DNA of 64,000 nt from Planctomycetaceae bacterium (lineage in GTDB: Bacteria; Planctomycetota; UBA1135; GCA-002686595), in the NCBI GenBank assembly GCA_016125265.1, contig WGMC01000024.1, positions 62,001 to 126,000 of the forward strand, read 5' to 3'. Below, piece by piece: positions 1 through 9,201 of the stretch. The notes under the pieces were generated by a model. The model saw only the letters and a program-made list of their open reading frames with translations, was not told the DNA's origin and did no database searches. Both the position numbers and the translations under genes were made by a program. Within the stretch, counting starts at the first letter, position 1; the number at the start of each line of letters is the position of its first letter.

Positions 1-1
1 C

Positions 2-115
2 GAAGCCCTGTCCCGCGGTGTGGTCGACGCGCGCGGAATCGTGTTCTTCCTGTCCGCCATGGCCTGCTTCCTGATCGCCGGCACCGCCGCCGTGGAACTC
101 GAAAAAGCCCGCTGA
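2..115 (+). CDS. ABC-2 type permease, C-terminal fragment
   Basis: Only the last 37 codons are in the window; the gene begins upstream. The fragment ends in one hydrophobic helix preceded by a short loop reading RGVVDARGIVFFLS. That arrangement is the usual last transmembrane helix of ABC-2 permeases of the Gld type, which partner an ATPase and a GldG-like auxiliary protein. The stop at 113-115 is followed after 12 bp by the GldG-like gene on the same strand, which supports the assignment. The family call leans on that neighbour, because so little sequence remains. Confidence 0.6.
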   Translation, partial: EALSRGVVDARGIVFFLSAMACFLIAGTAAVELEKAR

Positions 116-127
116 GGCACTCACCAC

Positions 128-2092
128 GTGAACCGCACGACCACCCTTTTGTTTGCGCTGGTGGGAGCCCTTGTGCTCTTCCTCGCCGTCAACCTGCTCG
201 CCGCGGGCACCCTGCGCGGGGCGCGGCTCGACCTGACCGAAGAGCGGCGATTCACCCTGTCGGACGCGACCCTCGGGCTGCTCGCCGACCTCGACGAGGA
301 GATCCTCGCCCAGTTGTTCGTGTCGAAGGAGGCCCTACGGGTGGAACCCGTGCTGGCCGACCACGCGGAACGAGTCGAAGAGCTGCTCGGCGAGTACGCG
401 TCCCGCTCCGGCGGCAAGTTCCGCTTGGAGGTGCTCGATCCCGAGCCCTACAGCGAGGTCGAGGACGAAGCGGTCAACCGCGGCCTCAAGGGGTTTGCGG
501 ACGCGCGCGGCGAGCCCAACGTGTACCTCGGGTTGGTGCTCAAGAACTCCGTGGACGGCGTCGAGACGATGCCGTTCCTGCACCCCGCCGAGGCGCCGTA
601 CCTCGAGTACGAGTTGTCGCGCACGATCCAGAAGCTGGCCAGCACCGGCGACAAGACCAAACTCGGCCTCTTGACCGTGCTGCCCATGAAGGGCAAGGAG
701 GCCGCGAATCCGTTCGCGCGCCCCGAACCCGGATCGGAGCCTTGGCTGCTCTACGAGTCGCTGCAGGAGACCTACGAGATCGTCGAACTCGACGCGGCGA
801 CCCTGACCGAGGTGCCGAGCGACGTGGAAGTGTTGCTCGTCGCGCAGCCGGCGCGCACGCCCGACGCCGCGCTCTACGCGATCGACCAGTTCGTCCTGAA
901 GGGCGGTCGTTTGCTGGCGTTCCTCGACCCTTGGTGCGAGATCGACGACAGCGGCGTGGCGCCGGACGACCAGTTCGGCGGCATGATGGCCGAGCGCAGT
1001 TCGGACCTCGGGCCCCTCCTCGCGGCCTGGGGGCTGTCGATGGATGCGACGCGATTTGCGTCGGATCCGACGCTGGCGCTGCAACTGCCGACACGCAGTG
1101 CCAGCGGACGCCAGGAGATGGGGCCGTATCCGCCCTACCTGGGTGTGCAGGGCGACAGTTTCGTCGAGGGCGAACTCGCGACGCGCCAACTCGGCACCGT
1201 CCGCTTCGCCGTCAGCGGTTGGTTCGAAACGGTCGAGGGCCGCACCACCACCGTGCACCCGGTCGTCGAAACGTCGGACCGCGGCATGGGTTTCCCCGTC
1301 AGCGACGTGCGTTTTGGCGCGGACGCGGCGAAGCTCACCAGCCAGTTCCAGGACGAGGGCAAGCGTCTGATGCTCGCCGCCCGCATCTCTGGCCCCGCCA
1401 GGAGCGCCTTCCCGAACGGCCCGGGCGGCGCGGAGGGCGCGACGCCGCCGGAGGGCCACGTGCCTGAGAGCCAGGGCTCGATCCAGGTGTTCGCCGTCGC
1501 CGACGCGGACCTCCTGGCCGACCGCCTCTGGGTTTCGCGCCGCGACTTCTTTGGAACGCCCCTCGTGCAACCGACCGCGGACAACGGCGCGTTCGTGCTG
1601 AACATGGTCGACCTCCTGGGCGGCGGCGGCGAGCTCGTCGAACTGCGCGGCCGCGGCCGCACCCAGCGCCCGTTCGAGGTGGTCGAAGAACTGCAGCGCG
1701 CCTCCGATGCGCGTTTCCGGGCCGAGGAACAGCGCCTCTTGGAGGAAGAGAAGCAGTTCGGCACCCGCATCGACGAACTAGTGCAAAAGAGCGGCACCCA
1801 AGGCGGTTACGTCGTGCTCTCGCCGGAACTCGAGGCCCAACTGACCGAGTTGCGCGCCGAACGCGAGGCGACGCGCAAACGCCTGCGCGAGGTGCGGCTG
1901 TCCCTGAACCGCGAAGTCGAGGGCCTCGGCACGCGCCTTCGCATCCTGCACGTGGGTGTGTTGCCCGGCCTCGTCGCCGTGGTGGCGGTGCTGTTGGCGC
2001 TCACACGGGGACGTCGACGCACCGCGCACCGGGCCCAGGCCAACGCACGGGCCCGCACCCAAGCACCCTTGACCCAAGGAGCCGCCGCGTGA
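128..2092 (+). CDS. GldG-like auxiliary protein of an ABC transporter
   Basis: This is a 654-residue membrane protein of the GldG/ABC_transp_aux kind. It has an N-terminal transmembrane helix (about residues 6-27) followed by the family-typical segment LDLTEERRFTLSDAT. A long extracytoplasmic domain of intestinal-motility-like fold comes next, then a coiled coil (about 540-600) and a C-terminal membrane helix (about 609-627) with a basic tail. Such proteins sit beside an ABC-2 permease and are thought to act with it in an export or gliding-type transporter whose substrate is unknown. The start is GTG at 128. The stop overlaps the GTG of the next gene by 4 bp, which suggests translational coupling. 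Confidence 0.8.
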   Translation: MNRTTTLLFALVGALVLFLAVNLLAAGTLRGARLDLTEERRFTLSDATLGLLADLDEEILAQLFVSKEALRVEPVLADHAERVEELLGEYASRSGGKFRLEVLDPEPYSEVEDEAVNRGLKGFADARGEPNVYLGLVLKNSVDGVETMPFLHPAEAPYLEYELSRTIQKLASTGDKTKLGLLTVLPMKGKEAANPFARPEPGSEPWLLYESLQETYEIVELDAATLTEVPSDVEVLLVAQPARTPDAALYAIDQFVLKGGRLLAFLDPWCEIDDSGVAPDDQFGGMMAERSSDLGPLLAAWGLSMDATRFASDPTLALQLPTRSASGRQEMGPYPPYLGVQGDSFVEGELATRQLGTVRFAVSGWFETVEGRTTTVHPVVETSDRGMGFPVSDVRFGADAAKLTSQFQDEGKRLMLAARISGPARSAFPNGPGGAEGATPPEGHVPESQGSIQVFAVADADLLADRLWVSRRDFFGTPLVQPTADNGAFVLNMVDLLGGGGELVELRGRGRTQRPFEVVEELQRASDARFRAEEQRLLEEEKQFGTRIDELVQKSGTQGGYVVLSPELEAQLTELRAEREATRKRLREVRLSLNREVEGLGTRLRILHVGVLPGLVAVVAVLLALTRGRRRTAHRAQANARARTQAPLTQGAAA

Positions 2093-3462
2093 AGTCCACA
2101 ACGTCGTTGGGCATTGCAGCTCTGGCCGTCGCCGCCCTCGGTGCGGCACTCTTCCTGCGTTCGTCGGGCGCGAAGGCGGGCGACGAGACCGCCGAGGTGG
2201 GCGCTCCCCTGCTGGAGGGTTTTGCGTCCCGCGTGAACGACGTGACGCGCCTCGAGGTCCAGACGTCGAGCGGAAGTGTCGCGGTGTCGCGCGAGGGCGA
2301 CCTTTGGGTGCTGCCCGAGCGCGGTTCGTTCCCGGCCGACATGGCGAAGGTGCGCGGTGTGCTGCTGGGCCTCGCGGAGTTGGTGACCGTCGAGAAGAAG
2401 ACGGCGAATCCGGCGCGTTTTGGGGATCTCGGGTTGCAGGCTCCGGACGCCGCCGACGGATCCGCGGGCCCGCCGGCTCCCGCGGATCCCGCTGCCGCCG
2501 CGGCGGCTGCGGAGGTAGGCACGCGTGTCGTCGCGCGGGGCGCGGGAGGCGAGGCACTCGCGGACGTGGTGCTCGGCAAGAGCGCCCAGGGTGCCCGATT
2601 CGACCGTCCGGAGCGTTACGCGCGCCTCGCGGACGACGGCCCTTCGTGGCTCGTGCGCGGCCGCATCGACGCAGACGCCGGCGCCACGGGTTGGATGTCG
2701 AAGGACCTGCCCAAACTCGCGCGGACCCTCACGACCTCCGTGGAGATCGTGCACCCGGACGGGGAACGGCTCGCGGTCCAGAAGGACGCGGCGGGCACGT
2801 GGGCGCTCGCGGATGTGCCCGAGGGCCGCGAACTGGCCTGGGCCGGCGCGGCCGGCTCCCTGGCTGGAGCGCTCGAGAACTGGGCGCCCGAGGACGCGCG
2901 CGCCCGCGCGGACGTCCCCGAGTTGGACGGGGAGGCCGCCGTGCGAACCACCGTCCGCGACTCCCGCGGATTGGTGGTCGAGGTACGCACGGTCGAACTC
3001 GACAGCGCGATTTGGCTCGCCGCCGCGGCGCGGGTCGAGCCGATCGCGACGCCGGAAGCGGCGCCCGAGGGCGAGGCCGAGGGTAAGGCCGAGGGTAAGG
3101 CCGAGGGTAAGGCCGAGGGTAAGGCCGAGGGTAAGGACGGAGCAACGGCGGAAACACCTCCCGTCGACACGGCCGCCGCAGAAGCCGACGCGGCGCAGTG
3201 GAACGCGCTCTTCGGGCGTTTTGCGGTGCAACTCCCGACCTGGACGGCAGGGCCGCTGCGCAAGCGCACGGAGGAACTGCTGAAGCCGCTGGCGCCTCCC
3301 GCGCCGCCGGTAGACGAGACTGTGGGCGAGACCGTGGACGAGACCGTGGACGAGACTGTGGAAGAACCCGCGAACGTCGACGACGGAGTCGACGGCGGCG
3401 TCGAAGCGGATGCGCCGCCGACGACCGACGAGCCGCCCCCGGCTGACGCACCGCCGCAGTAA
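2089..3462 (+). CDS. DUF4340 domain membrane-anchored protein
   Basis: This 457-residue protein has an N-terminal membrane anchor (residues 6-24) and a beta-rich DUF4340-type body containing the family-like stretches VSREGDLWVL and FGDLGL. DUF4340 genes habitually follow gldG-like genes, as here, so it is probably the third part of the same ABC system. The role is not known. An in-frame 12-bp minisatellite (3076-3135, five exact units) encodes AEGK repeats, and a second one encodes ETVD repeats near the acidic, proline-rich C-terminus. Both are probably disordered and variable in length. The GTG start overlaps the upstream stop by 4 bp. Confidence 0.75.
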   Translation: MKSTTSLGIAALAVAALGAALFLRSSGAKAGDETAEVGAPLLEGFASRVNDVTRLEVQTSSGSVAVSREGDLWVLPERGSFPADMAKVRGVLLGLAELVTVEKKTANPARFGDLGLQAPDAADGSAGPPAPADPAAAAAAAEVGTRVVARGAGGEALADVVLGKSAQGARFDRPERYARLADDGPSWLVRGRIDADAGATGWMSKDLPKLARTLTTSVEIVHPDGERLAVQKDAAGTWALADVPEGRELAWAGAAGSLAGALENWAPEDARARADVPELDGEAAVRTTVRDSRGLVVEVRTVELDSAIWLAAAARVEPIATPEAAPEGEAEGKAEGKAEGKAEGKAEGKDGATAETPPVDTAAAEADAAQWNALFGRFAVQLPTWTAGPLRKRTEELLKPLAPPAPPVDETVGETVDETVDETVEEPANVDDGVDGGVEADAPPTTDEPPPADAPPQ

Positions 3463-3481
3463 CGCGCGGGCCGAGGGCGCG

Positions 3482-3552
3482 CGGGGTGCCGGGTGCGCGC
3501 GGGGTGCCGGGTGCGCGCGGGGTGCCGGGTGCGCGCGGGGTGCCGGGTGCGC
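3482..3552. repeat. 18-bp tandem repeat, four units
   Basis: The unit TGCCGGGTGCGCGCGGGG recurs at 3487, 3505, 3523 and 3541 with almost no change. It directly abuts repeat element A1. The core GCCGGGTGCGCG is shared with the 16-bp array beside the other copy of element A (42526-42686). No gene is supported here, although several frames stay open because the repeat lacks stops. Confidence 0.9.
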
Positions 3553-3680
3553 GGGCCTCCAGGCCCGCCTTGGAGCGCGGGGCTGTTCCCTGCAGTTCAA
3601 CGCTCCTTGGGCGCGGACAGGGCCGCGCCCCTACCGACCGCACACCCGGATCCGGAACAAGGCGGGCCAGGCGGCCCGCG
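3546..3680 (+). repeat. Dispersed repeat element A, copy 1
   Basis: This block of about 135 bp recurs in inverted orientation at 42682-42816. The two copies share a left-end palindrome (GCGGGCCT-cc-AGGCCCGC, 3551-3568), a central segment around TTGGGCGCGGACAGGGCCGC and a right-end segment around TCCGGAACAAGGCGGGCCAG. Divergence is concentrated between these blocks. It lies between the convergent genes ending at 3462 and 3748. It carries no open reading frame of its own and no transposase is nearby. Confidence 0.85.
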
Positions 3681-3747
3681 CACCCGGCCCGCGCAGCCGG
3701 GCCGCGCACCCGGGCCGCGTCCCCGGGCCCTCTCGCCAGCCGCGTTC

Positions 3748-5106
3748 CTACCGCTGCCAGCGCTTCTCTGCGTCCGCGTAGACCGCCACCAACTGGTCGG
3801 TCATCTCGGCGATCGTCCGCGGGCGCGCGGCCTCGCCGCTGGCGCCTTCCAACCAACGCGCGCGCAGCGCATCGTCGCGCGCGAAGAGTTGGAGCACTCG
3901 TCGCCAGGCCCCGGGGCTGTCGCGTTCGATCGCGAGGCCCCCGCCGCTCTCGACTACGTCCGGCAGCGCGCCCGCCTTCGAAACGAATACGACACGGCCC
4001 GCCGCCTTGGCCTCGCGGACGGTCAGACCGTACACCTCCTCCCAGCGGGAGGGCGCCGCCACCGCGTCGAGCCCCGCGAGGATGCCCGGCAACTCGTCGC
4101 GTGTGTAGGGACCGTGCACGTGCAAACCGGGGTGGCTCTCGACCAGCTCCAGGAGCCGCGCCACGTAGCGCCCGTCGCCGTGGTAACTGGGCTGGTTGCC
4201 GTGCACGTGCACCTCGAGTTCGCCGGAGAGCCCGCCACTCGCCCACGCCTCGGCCAACTCGAGCGCGCCCTTCGACGGCAAAACCGTGCCGAGCACACCG
4301 AGCCGCAGCGGCTCGCCGGCCTTGCGTTTGGGCCGAGCGGCCGCGAGGCGCCGCACCTCGTCGGCCAGTTCGTCGACCTCCACACCGTTCTCGCAGACTT
4401 CGATGCTGTCCCGCTCCAGCCCGGCGCGCACGAACACCTCGCGAGCCGCCGCCGACGGCGTGACGAGCCGCGTGGCCGCACGCAGGCTGCCGAGGCCGAA
4501 CTCGATGTAGGCCCTCGCCGCATCGACGTCGTCGGTCAGAGCCTCGCCCGCGGGGCCGACGGCTTCCGCGCCGCCGGACGGCACGAGGTGCGGCCAGGTC
4601 GATGCGATCGAACGCGCCCACACCGCGGCATCGGGCACAAGATGCCAACGGCCGTCGATGTCGAGCATCTGGCCGCGCGGGTCGATGCTCCAGTAGTCGT
4701 GCAGCGTCATCACCGTGGGCAACTGCCCTGCCAGTGCCCGCACGATCCCCGTGCCAAAACCCGTCGGGTGGTGCAGGTGCACGAGGTCGAGCCCGCGCTC
4801 CTTCGCCCAGCCCAAGACGGGTCCTTCGAGGTTCGGATTGCGCTGCAGGTCGGCCAACTTGCGCTGGTCGCCGTAGCGGTAGGCGACACGAGTGATCCCG
4901 ATCGCGCCCTCTTCCAAGCGCACCATGGAGTAGGGCTCCTTGCCCTCGCCCATGTCGAAACAGAGCACTTCGACGCGCCAACCGCGATCGACGAGATCGC
5001 GCGCCAAGTCCTGCATGTGACTCTCGACCCCGCCGACGCTCGGCGGCCAACCCGCGCCGATGAGACCGATGCACCGGGTGGGACGGGTGGGGTCGGTGCG
5101 GCTCAT
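3748..5106 (-). CDS. GT4 family glycosyltransferase
   Basis: A 452-residue GT-B fold glycosyltransferase. The N-terminal acceptor-binding half contains GWPPSVGGVESHMQDLA, the usual glycine-rich loop of GT4 enzymes. The C-terminal nucleotide-sugar half contains the EX7E motif (E357 and E365, in EEVYGLTVREA). It most likely transfers a sugar from a nucleotide donor to a surface glycan or a secondary product; donor and acceptor cannot be read from sequence. It is the last gene of a four-gene minus-strand group with two further GT4 enzymes and a sulfatase-like lipoprotein. A 62-bp gap with a 7-bp hairpin separates it from the gene upstream. Confidence 0.85.
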   Translation of the reverse strand: MSRTDPTRPTRCIGLIGAGWPPSVGGVESHMQDLARDLVDRGWRVEVLCFDMGEGKEPYSMVRLEEGAIGITRVAYRYGDQRKLADLQRNPNLEGPVLGWAKERGLDLVHLHHPTGFGTGIVRALAGQLPTVMTLHDYWSIDPRGQMLDIDGRWHLVPDAAVWARSIASTWPHLVPSGGAEAVGPAGEALTDDVDAARAYIEFGLGSLRAATRLVTPSAAAREVFVRAGLERDSIEVCENGVEVDELADEVRRLAAARPKRKAGEPLRLGVLGTVLPSKGALELAEAWASGGLSGELEVHVHGNQPSYHGDGRYVARLLELVESHPGLHVHGPYTRDELPGILAGLDAVAAPSRWEEVYGLTVREAKAAGRVVFVSKAGALPDVVESGGGLAIERDSPGAWRRVLQLFARDDALRARWLEGASGEAARPRTIAEMTDQLVAVYADAEKRWQR

Positions 5107-5127
5107 GGGTGGGCGAAGTGTAGCGGC

Positions 5128-5145
5128 GCCGGGGTCCTCCCCGGC
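5128..5145 (-). terminator. Hairpin between two glycosyltransferase genes
   Basis: A perfect 7-bp stem GCCGGGG/CCCCGGC with loop TCCT lies 23 bp beyond the stop of the upstream gene (5169) and 22 bp before the ATG at 5106. There is no T tract. It could be a partial terminator or a processing site that tunes expression of the distal gene. Confidence 0.35.
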
Positions 5146-5168
5146 CCGTCGGATTTGCGGGAGCGGGC

Positions 5169-6497
5169 CTAGGCGGGGCTACGGCGCAATCCCAGGTAAA
5201 GGGTCTCCACACGATCGACGTGTTCGGCGAGGCCCATCGGCGCGCGGGGTGCAGGGTGTCGGCCCACGGCGCCCAGAAGCACCGCGCGCATGGCGTCGGC
5301 GAGGGCCCCCGCATCGCCCGGCGGGACCAAGAGGCCGTGCTCACCGTGGCGGATGACCTCGGCCACCCCCGCCACGTCCGAGGCGATCACGGGCACCCCC
5401 GCGGCCCGGGCCTGGAGGCACACGAGGGGCGCGTTTTCGTCCCACAGGGACGGCACGACGACGGCATGCAATCCCGCCAGGACGGCCGGAGCTTCGTCAG
5501 GCGCGAAGGCCGTCTCGAACACGACGCGGCCACGGTGGGCGGAGGCGACGAGGCGCGGCGCGTACAGGCGGTGGCGGTGGCCCGCGGGAGCGCCCCACAG
5601 GTGCAAGGTCCAGGGCTCCACGGACTCCGGCAGGCGCCCAGCGGCGATCGCGACCGCGTCCAACAACACGTGCACACCCTTGTGCGGAGTCCATTGGCCC
5701 ATGTAACCGAAGCGCACCGGACGCGCGGGCGGTTCGGGCCGCGCCGCCGCATAGGGGGTTTCGTCGAAGCCGTAGACCAACTCGACGATGCGCTCCTTCG
5801 GCACGCCAAAGCGCACGAACGTCTCCGCCAGGACCCGAGTCGGCGCGATCAAACGGTCCAGGTCCGCGAGGGCACCCCTCGCCGCCGCCTCGCGCCGCTC
5901 CAGGTCTGCGGTGGTCGCCACCCGCCCAAGGCCCCCGAGAGCCGCCGCCGTGTCCCCCGCCGCGCGGTGCACCACGCGGTGCATCCACGGACCGTCGTGC
6001 ACCGAATGGCGCCGCACGCAGCGCGCGCAGTCGCGCGGGGGCCGGGGCCCGCCGCAGCGTTCGATGCGCCAGTCGACCATCTGGCCGCGGTGGCAGACGA
6101 GTCCGTAATCGGTGAGGGTCGCCACCGTCGGCACACCGGCCCGGCGCGCGGCCGCGACCAAGCCGAGGCTCAACCCCCAGAGCAGGTAGTTGAAGTGCAC
6201 GACGTCGGGTCGCCAGCGCTCCAGCACACCGGCGAACAGGCGGTCGATCGCGTCGTCCTGGTACGAAGCGGCAAAACGCTTCTTGGGATCGCCCGCGTTG
6301 TGCACGACGAAGATGCGCGCGAGGTCGGTCTCCTCTTCCTCGAGCGTGTGTCGCGCGCGGCTGCCGGTGCGGTCCGGCACGAACGCGGCGACCGTGTGCC
6401 CGCGGTCGCGGAGGGCTGAGGCCAACTGTCCGGTGTAGAACTCGGTGCCCCACTGGCCCCGGGGCGGGAAGCCGTTGGCGACGAACAGCACCCTCAC
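5169..6497 (-). CDS. GT4 family glycosyltransferase with EX7Q motif
   Basis: A 442-residue GT-B glycosyltransferase. The N-terminus VRVLFVANGFPPRGQWGTE is the GT4 start with its G-rich loop. A cysteine cluster near the middle (CGGPRPPRDCARC) is also found in other GT4 proteins. In the C-terminal half the usual EX7E pair is E354 and Q362 (ENAPLVCLQA), so the second glutamate is glutamine; the codon is clearly CAG. The start is GTG at 6497, overlapping the upstream stop by 4 bp; earlier in-frame starts would run through the neighbouring gene. The substrate is unknown. The EX7Q change may reduce or alter retaining activity. Confidence 0.82.
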   Translation of the reverse strand: MRVLFVANGFPPRGQWGTEFYTGQLASALRDRGHTVAAFVPDRTGSRARHTLEEEETDLARIFVVHNAGDPKKRFAASYQDDAIDRLFAGVLERWRPDVVHFNYLLWGLSLGLVAAARRAGVPTVATLTDYGLVCHRGQMVDWRIERCGGPRPPRDCARCVRRHSVHDGPWMHRVVHRAAGDTAAALGGLGRVATTADLERREAAARGALADLDRLIAPTRVLAETFVRFGVPKERIVELVYGFDETPYAAARPEPPARPVRFGYMGQWTPHKGVHVLLDAVAIAAGRLPESVEPWTLHLWGAPAGHRHRLYAPRLVASAHRGRVVFETAFAPDEAPAVLAGLHAVVVPSLWDENAPLVCLQARAAGVPVIASDVAGVAEVIRHGEHGLLVPPGDAGALADAMRAVLLGAVGRHPAPRAPMGLAEHVDRVETLYLGLRRSPA

Positions 6498-7771
6498 GGG
6501 TTCGCTCCGTCGCCGGCTGCCCGGAAGAGCTGGTCTTCGAGCCGATCCAAATAGGACGCCTGGCTGTGTTCTCGGAACGCGTGGTCGCGGCCCGCCTGGG
6601 CCAACGAGCGGCGCAGGGGTTCGTCGCGCGCCAACCGTTCGAGGGCATCGCTCCACACCCCCACGTCGCCCTTGGGCGCAATCCAACCGGTGGCACCGTG
6701 TTGCACCTGCTCGGGTGTGCCGCCGGCGTCGCTGCCGAGCAGCGCCAAACCGTGGCCCATCGCCTCCAGCGTCGCGAGCGCATAGGGTTCGCCCCAAAGG
6801 CTCGGGAAGGCCAGCACGTGGCACCGCCCCATAGCCTTCGACAGTTCGTTCCGCGAGAGGGCCCCCAAGAAGTGCACCCGCCCCGAGAGCGCAGGCGACG
6901 CCGCCAGTTCGCGTAGGCGCGCGACGTAGGGCTCCTGCCCATTGCCGGCCACGTGCAGCTCGAGCGACGCGCCGCGCGCCGCCGCCTTGGCCGCCGCCTC
7001 GAGCACGACGTGCACACCCTTGCCCTCCCAAAGGTACGACGCCGTCAGGACACGCAGCGGTTCGCCTTCCGCGCGCGCGCGCACTTCCATCGGCGCCGCG
7101 AGTTCCTCCATCTCGGGCGACATCGCAAGCCGCAGGCAGTGGAGCCCCGCCGCGTCGAGACCATCCGCGACGAACTCCGCGCGCAGCGACTCGCTGGGCA
7201 CGAGCATGGGCTCGAGGCGCACGGCCGCGCGCAAGGTGCGCCACAGGTGTTCGAGCACACCGCGCCGCAGGTTCTTGTGCGGGCCGCGCTCGCGCCAGAA
7301 GCGCAACCAGTGGTTGGTGGGCCAGGGATCGCAGACGAGGCCGATCGTCGGCACACCGGCGAGGCGCGCGGCGAGCACGGGCGCGAGGCTGAGCAGCGAG
7401 AGGTTCAAGTAGAAGAGCACGTCGGGTCGTGTCGCCGCGAGCACCCGCGCCGTCGCGCGGCGGTTCGCACCGCGCAAGAGATGCAGACGCACACGCTCCC
7501 AGTTCGATGCGCGGAAAGAGCGCTCGAACAGTTCGGTGTCGCCGTCCAACTCAGGGTGGAGCACGGAGTGCACGGCGCTGTCCTCGCCAAACCGCTTGCC
7601 CTTCGCGCACAGGACGTCGACTTGGTGACCGCGGCTGCGCAGACCCTCGACCGTGTCCCGCGTCAACAACTCGTAGCCGCCGGCGATGTAGGGCGGGTAC
7701 CGGAGGCCAACGACCAGGATGCGCAGGGACCGCCGCGGGCCGGGCGCGGCGTGCGACCCATCGGCGCTCAC
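6494..7771 (-). CDS. GT4 family glycosyltransferase
   Basis: A 425-residue GT-B enzyme. It opens with a short tail and then LRILVVGLRYPPYIAGGYE, the acceptor-loop region of GT4 enzymes. The donor half ends in GEPYALATLEA, which carries EX7E (E328 and E336). The gene starts at GTG 7771, which overlaps the stop of the sulfatase-like gene by 4 bp, and its own stop overlaps the next glycosyltransferase by 4 bp. The three genes are therefore very likely one translationally coupled unit. The product probably adds one sugar to a surface glycan or glycolipid; specificity cannot be inferred. Confidence 0.85.
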   Translation of the reverse strand: MSADGSHAAPGPRRSLRILVVGLRYPPYIAGGYELLTRDTVEGLRSRGHQVDVLCAKGKRFGEDSAVHSVLHPELDGDTELFERSFRASNWERVRLHLLRGANRRATARVLAATRPDVLFYLNLSLLSLAPVLAARLAGVPTIGLVCDPWPTNHWLRFWRERGPHKNLRRGVLEHLWRTLRAAVRLEPMLVPSESLRAEFVADGLDAAGLHCLRLAMSPEMEELAAPMEVRARAEGEPLRVLTASYLWEGKGVHVVLEAAAKAAARGASLELHVAGNGQEPYVARLRELAASPALSGRVHFLGALSRNELSKAMGRCHVLAFPSLWGEPYALATLEAMGHGLALLGSDAGGTPEQVQHGATGWIAPKGDVGVWSDALERLARDEPLRRSLAQAGRDHAFREHSQASYLDRLEDQLFRAAGDGANP

Positions 7772-9201
7772 CGGCGCACCCACAGGTCCCCGGGATCCTG
7801 GACGGCGCGGCGCAGCACCTCGACCCCGTCCACCCACGCGACGGCGGCTGCCTTCAGCTCCAACGTTTCGTCGTAGGTCAACCCCGAGGGCGCCCAGAGC
7901 GGCGGAAAGGGATCCTTGCGCCAGTCGTAGAAACGCTCCTCTGTGGTCTCCGCGCGCGCTTCCAGGTCGCCATACCAAGCGGCGGTGGTCGCGAGCCGCG
8001 TGTCGGGCCCGAAGAAGAGGACCTCGATGGCCTGGGACTCGCCGAACGCGGCGTACCCCGATTGGATCGCGCAGGACGCAAAGGCGTGGCGCCGCGGGCT
8101 CGGCTCGCCGCCCAGCACCGCCGGCCACAGCGACTGGCCCTGCATGGCGCGCGGCACCTGGTGGCCGGACATGTCGAGCAGCGTCGGCGCCACGTCGATC
8201 AAGCTCGTGATGCCAGCCACACGCCGGCCGCCCACGTTGCCAAACCTCGCGGGCGCCGGCCGCAACAGGAAAGGCACCTTCAGGTCCGCCACCGAGAGGC
8301 GTCCCGCATCGAGCAACAGTCCGGCCTCGCCGAACTGCACGCCGTAGGTGCCGACGACCGCGATGGTCGTGTGTTCGAGGCGCCCGGCCGCGTCGAGGCC
8401 CTCGAGACAGCGGTAAAGCGCCGCGTCGAGGCGCCGCAGGGCGCCGTCGTAGCGCGTTTCGTATTGGCCCAGCGTCAACACACCGCCCGCGAAGCGCGAC
8501 GGCGGAATGGCGAACAGAGAGGGTTCCGTGGAGCCGACCGGCGGCACCGTGTCCCACTCCGGCCGGGGCTCGAAGAACGTGTCCCAGCGCGGGTCCGGTT
8601 GGCTCCACGCGCGCTCGAGGTCGGCGACGTGCACGTAGGCGAGCCAGTCGCGCGAGCGCTCCTGCGACCGCACCCACTGCAGCGTGCGCGTGACCAGGTG
8701 GTCGGCGCCCGGATCGTCGCCGGGACCGCGCTCCCACAGGGGTTCGAACGTCTGGAACCCGGACGCGAACCCGAACCCCACCGCGAGGTCCGGGTGGTCC
8801 GTGAACGCCGCCGTCGCCGCGCCGCCGACCAGGAACTCGACCCCGAGGCGCGGCATCGCCGCGGGAAGGAACCAGGACTGCTCGAGCGACACCTCGAGCC
8901 ACTGGGGCACCTTGCGGCGGGCGAGGTTCGGGTCCGAGCCGGTCAGGAGCGACGCGTGGCTCGGCACACGCTGCGGCGCGGCCGCGAAGGTGTGTTCGAA
9001 GAGCACCCCGTCCCGGGCCAGTTCGTCCAGCTTGGGCATGGTCCGCCGGTCGTAGCCGAAACTCGCCAAGTGGTCGGCGCGCAGGCCGTCGATGGCGATC
9101 ACGAGCACGCCGTGGCCGGGCGGCAGGGAGCGGTCCTCCAGCGCGCATCCCGCGGAGGCGGCGGCGACGAACAGGGCAAGGCAAAGCCGCGGGGCGACCA
9201 T
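7768..9201 (-). CDS. Sulfatase-like lipoprotein lacking the formylglycine cysteine
   Basis: A 477-residue protein of the sulfatase/alkaline phosphatase superfamily. The chosen ATG gives a lipoprotein signal ending ASAGC (C19). The metal-site segment LVIAIDGLRADHLASFGY follows, with D38. The region that should read C-x-P-S-R is R78-V-P-S-H82 followed by ASLLTG, so the cysteine converted to formylglycine is absent. Many bacterial relatives read TLPSH here and are hydrolases or transferases of uncertain substrate. Canonical sulfatase activity is therefore unlikely. It heads the glycosyltransferase operon, so a role in trimming or decorating the glycan is reasonable. Confidence 0.78.
   Translation of the reverse strand: MVAPRLCLALFVAAASAGCALEDRSLPPGHGVLVIAIDGLRADHLASFGYDRRTMPKLDELARDGVLFEHTFAAAPQRVPSHASLLTGSDPNLARRKVPQWLEVSLEQSWFLPAAMPRLGVEFLVGGAATAAFTDHPDLAVGFGFASGFQTFEPLWERGPGDDPGADHLVTRTLQWVRSQERSRDWLAYVHVADLERAWSQPDPRWDTFFEPRPEWDTVPPVGSTEPSLFAIPPSRFAGGVLTLGQYETRYDGALRRLDAALYRCLEGLDAAGRLEHTTIAVVGTYGVQFGEAGLLLDAGRLSVADLKVPFLLRPAPARFGNVGGRRVAGITSLIDVAPTLLDMSGHQVPRAMQGQSLWPAVLGGEPSPRRHAFASCAIQSGYAAFGESQAIEVLFFGPDTRLATTAAWYGDLEARAETTEERFYDWRKDPFPPLWAPSGLTYDETLELKAAAVAWVDGVEVLRRAVQDPGDLWVRR

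Noticed and set aside
1807..3600. Minus-strand open frame of about 600 codons opposite the GldG-like and DUF4340 genes
   Set aside because: High GC leaves antisense frames open. The plus-strand genes have recognised domains and coupled starts, whereas the antisense frame is Arg/Gly-rich with no motif.
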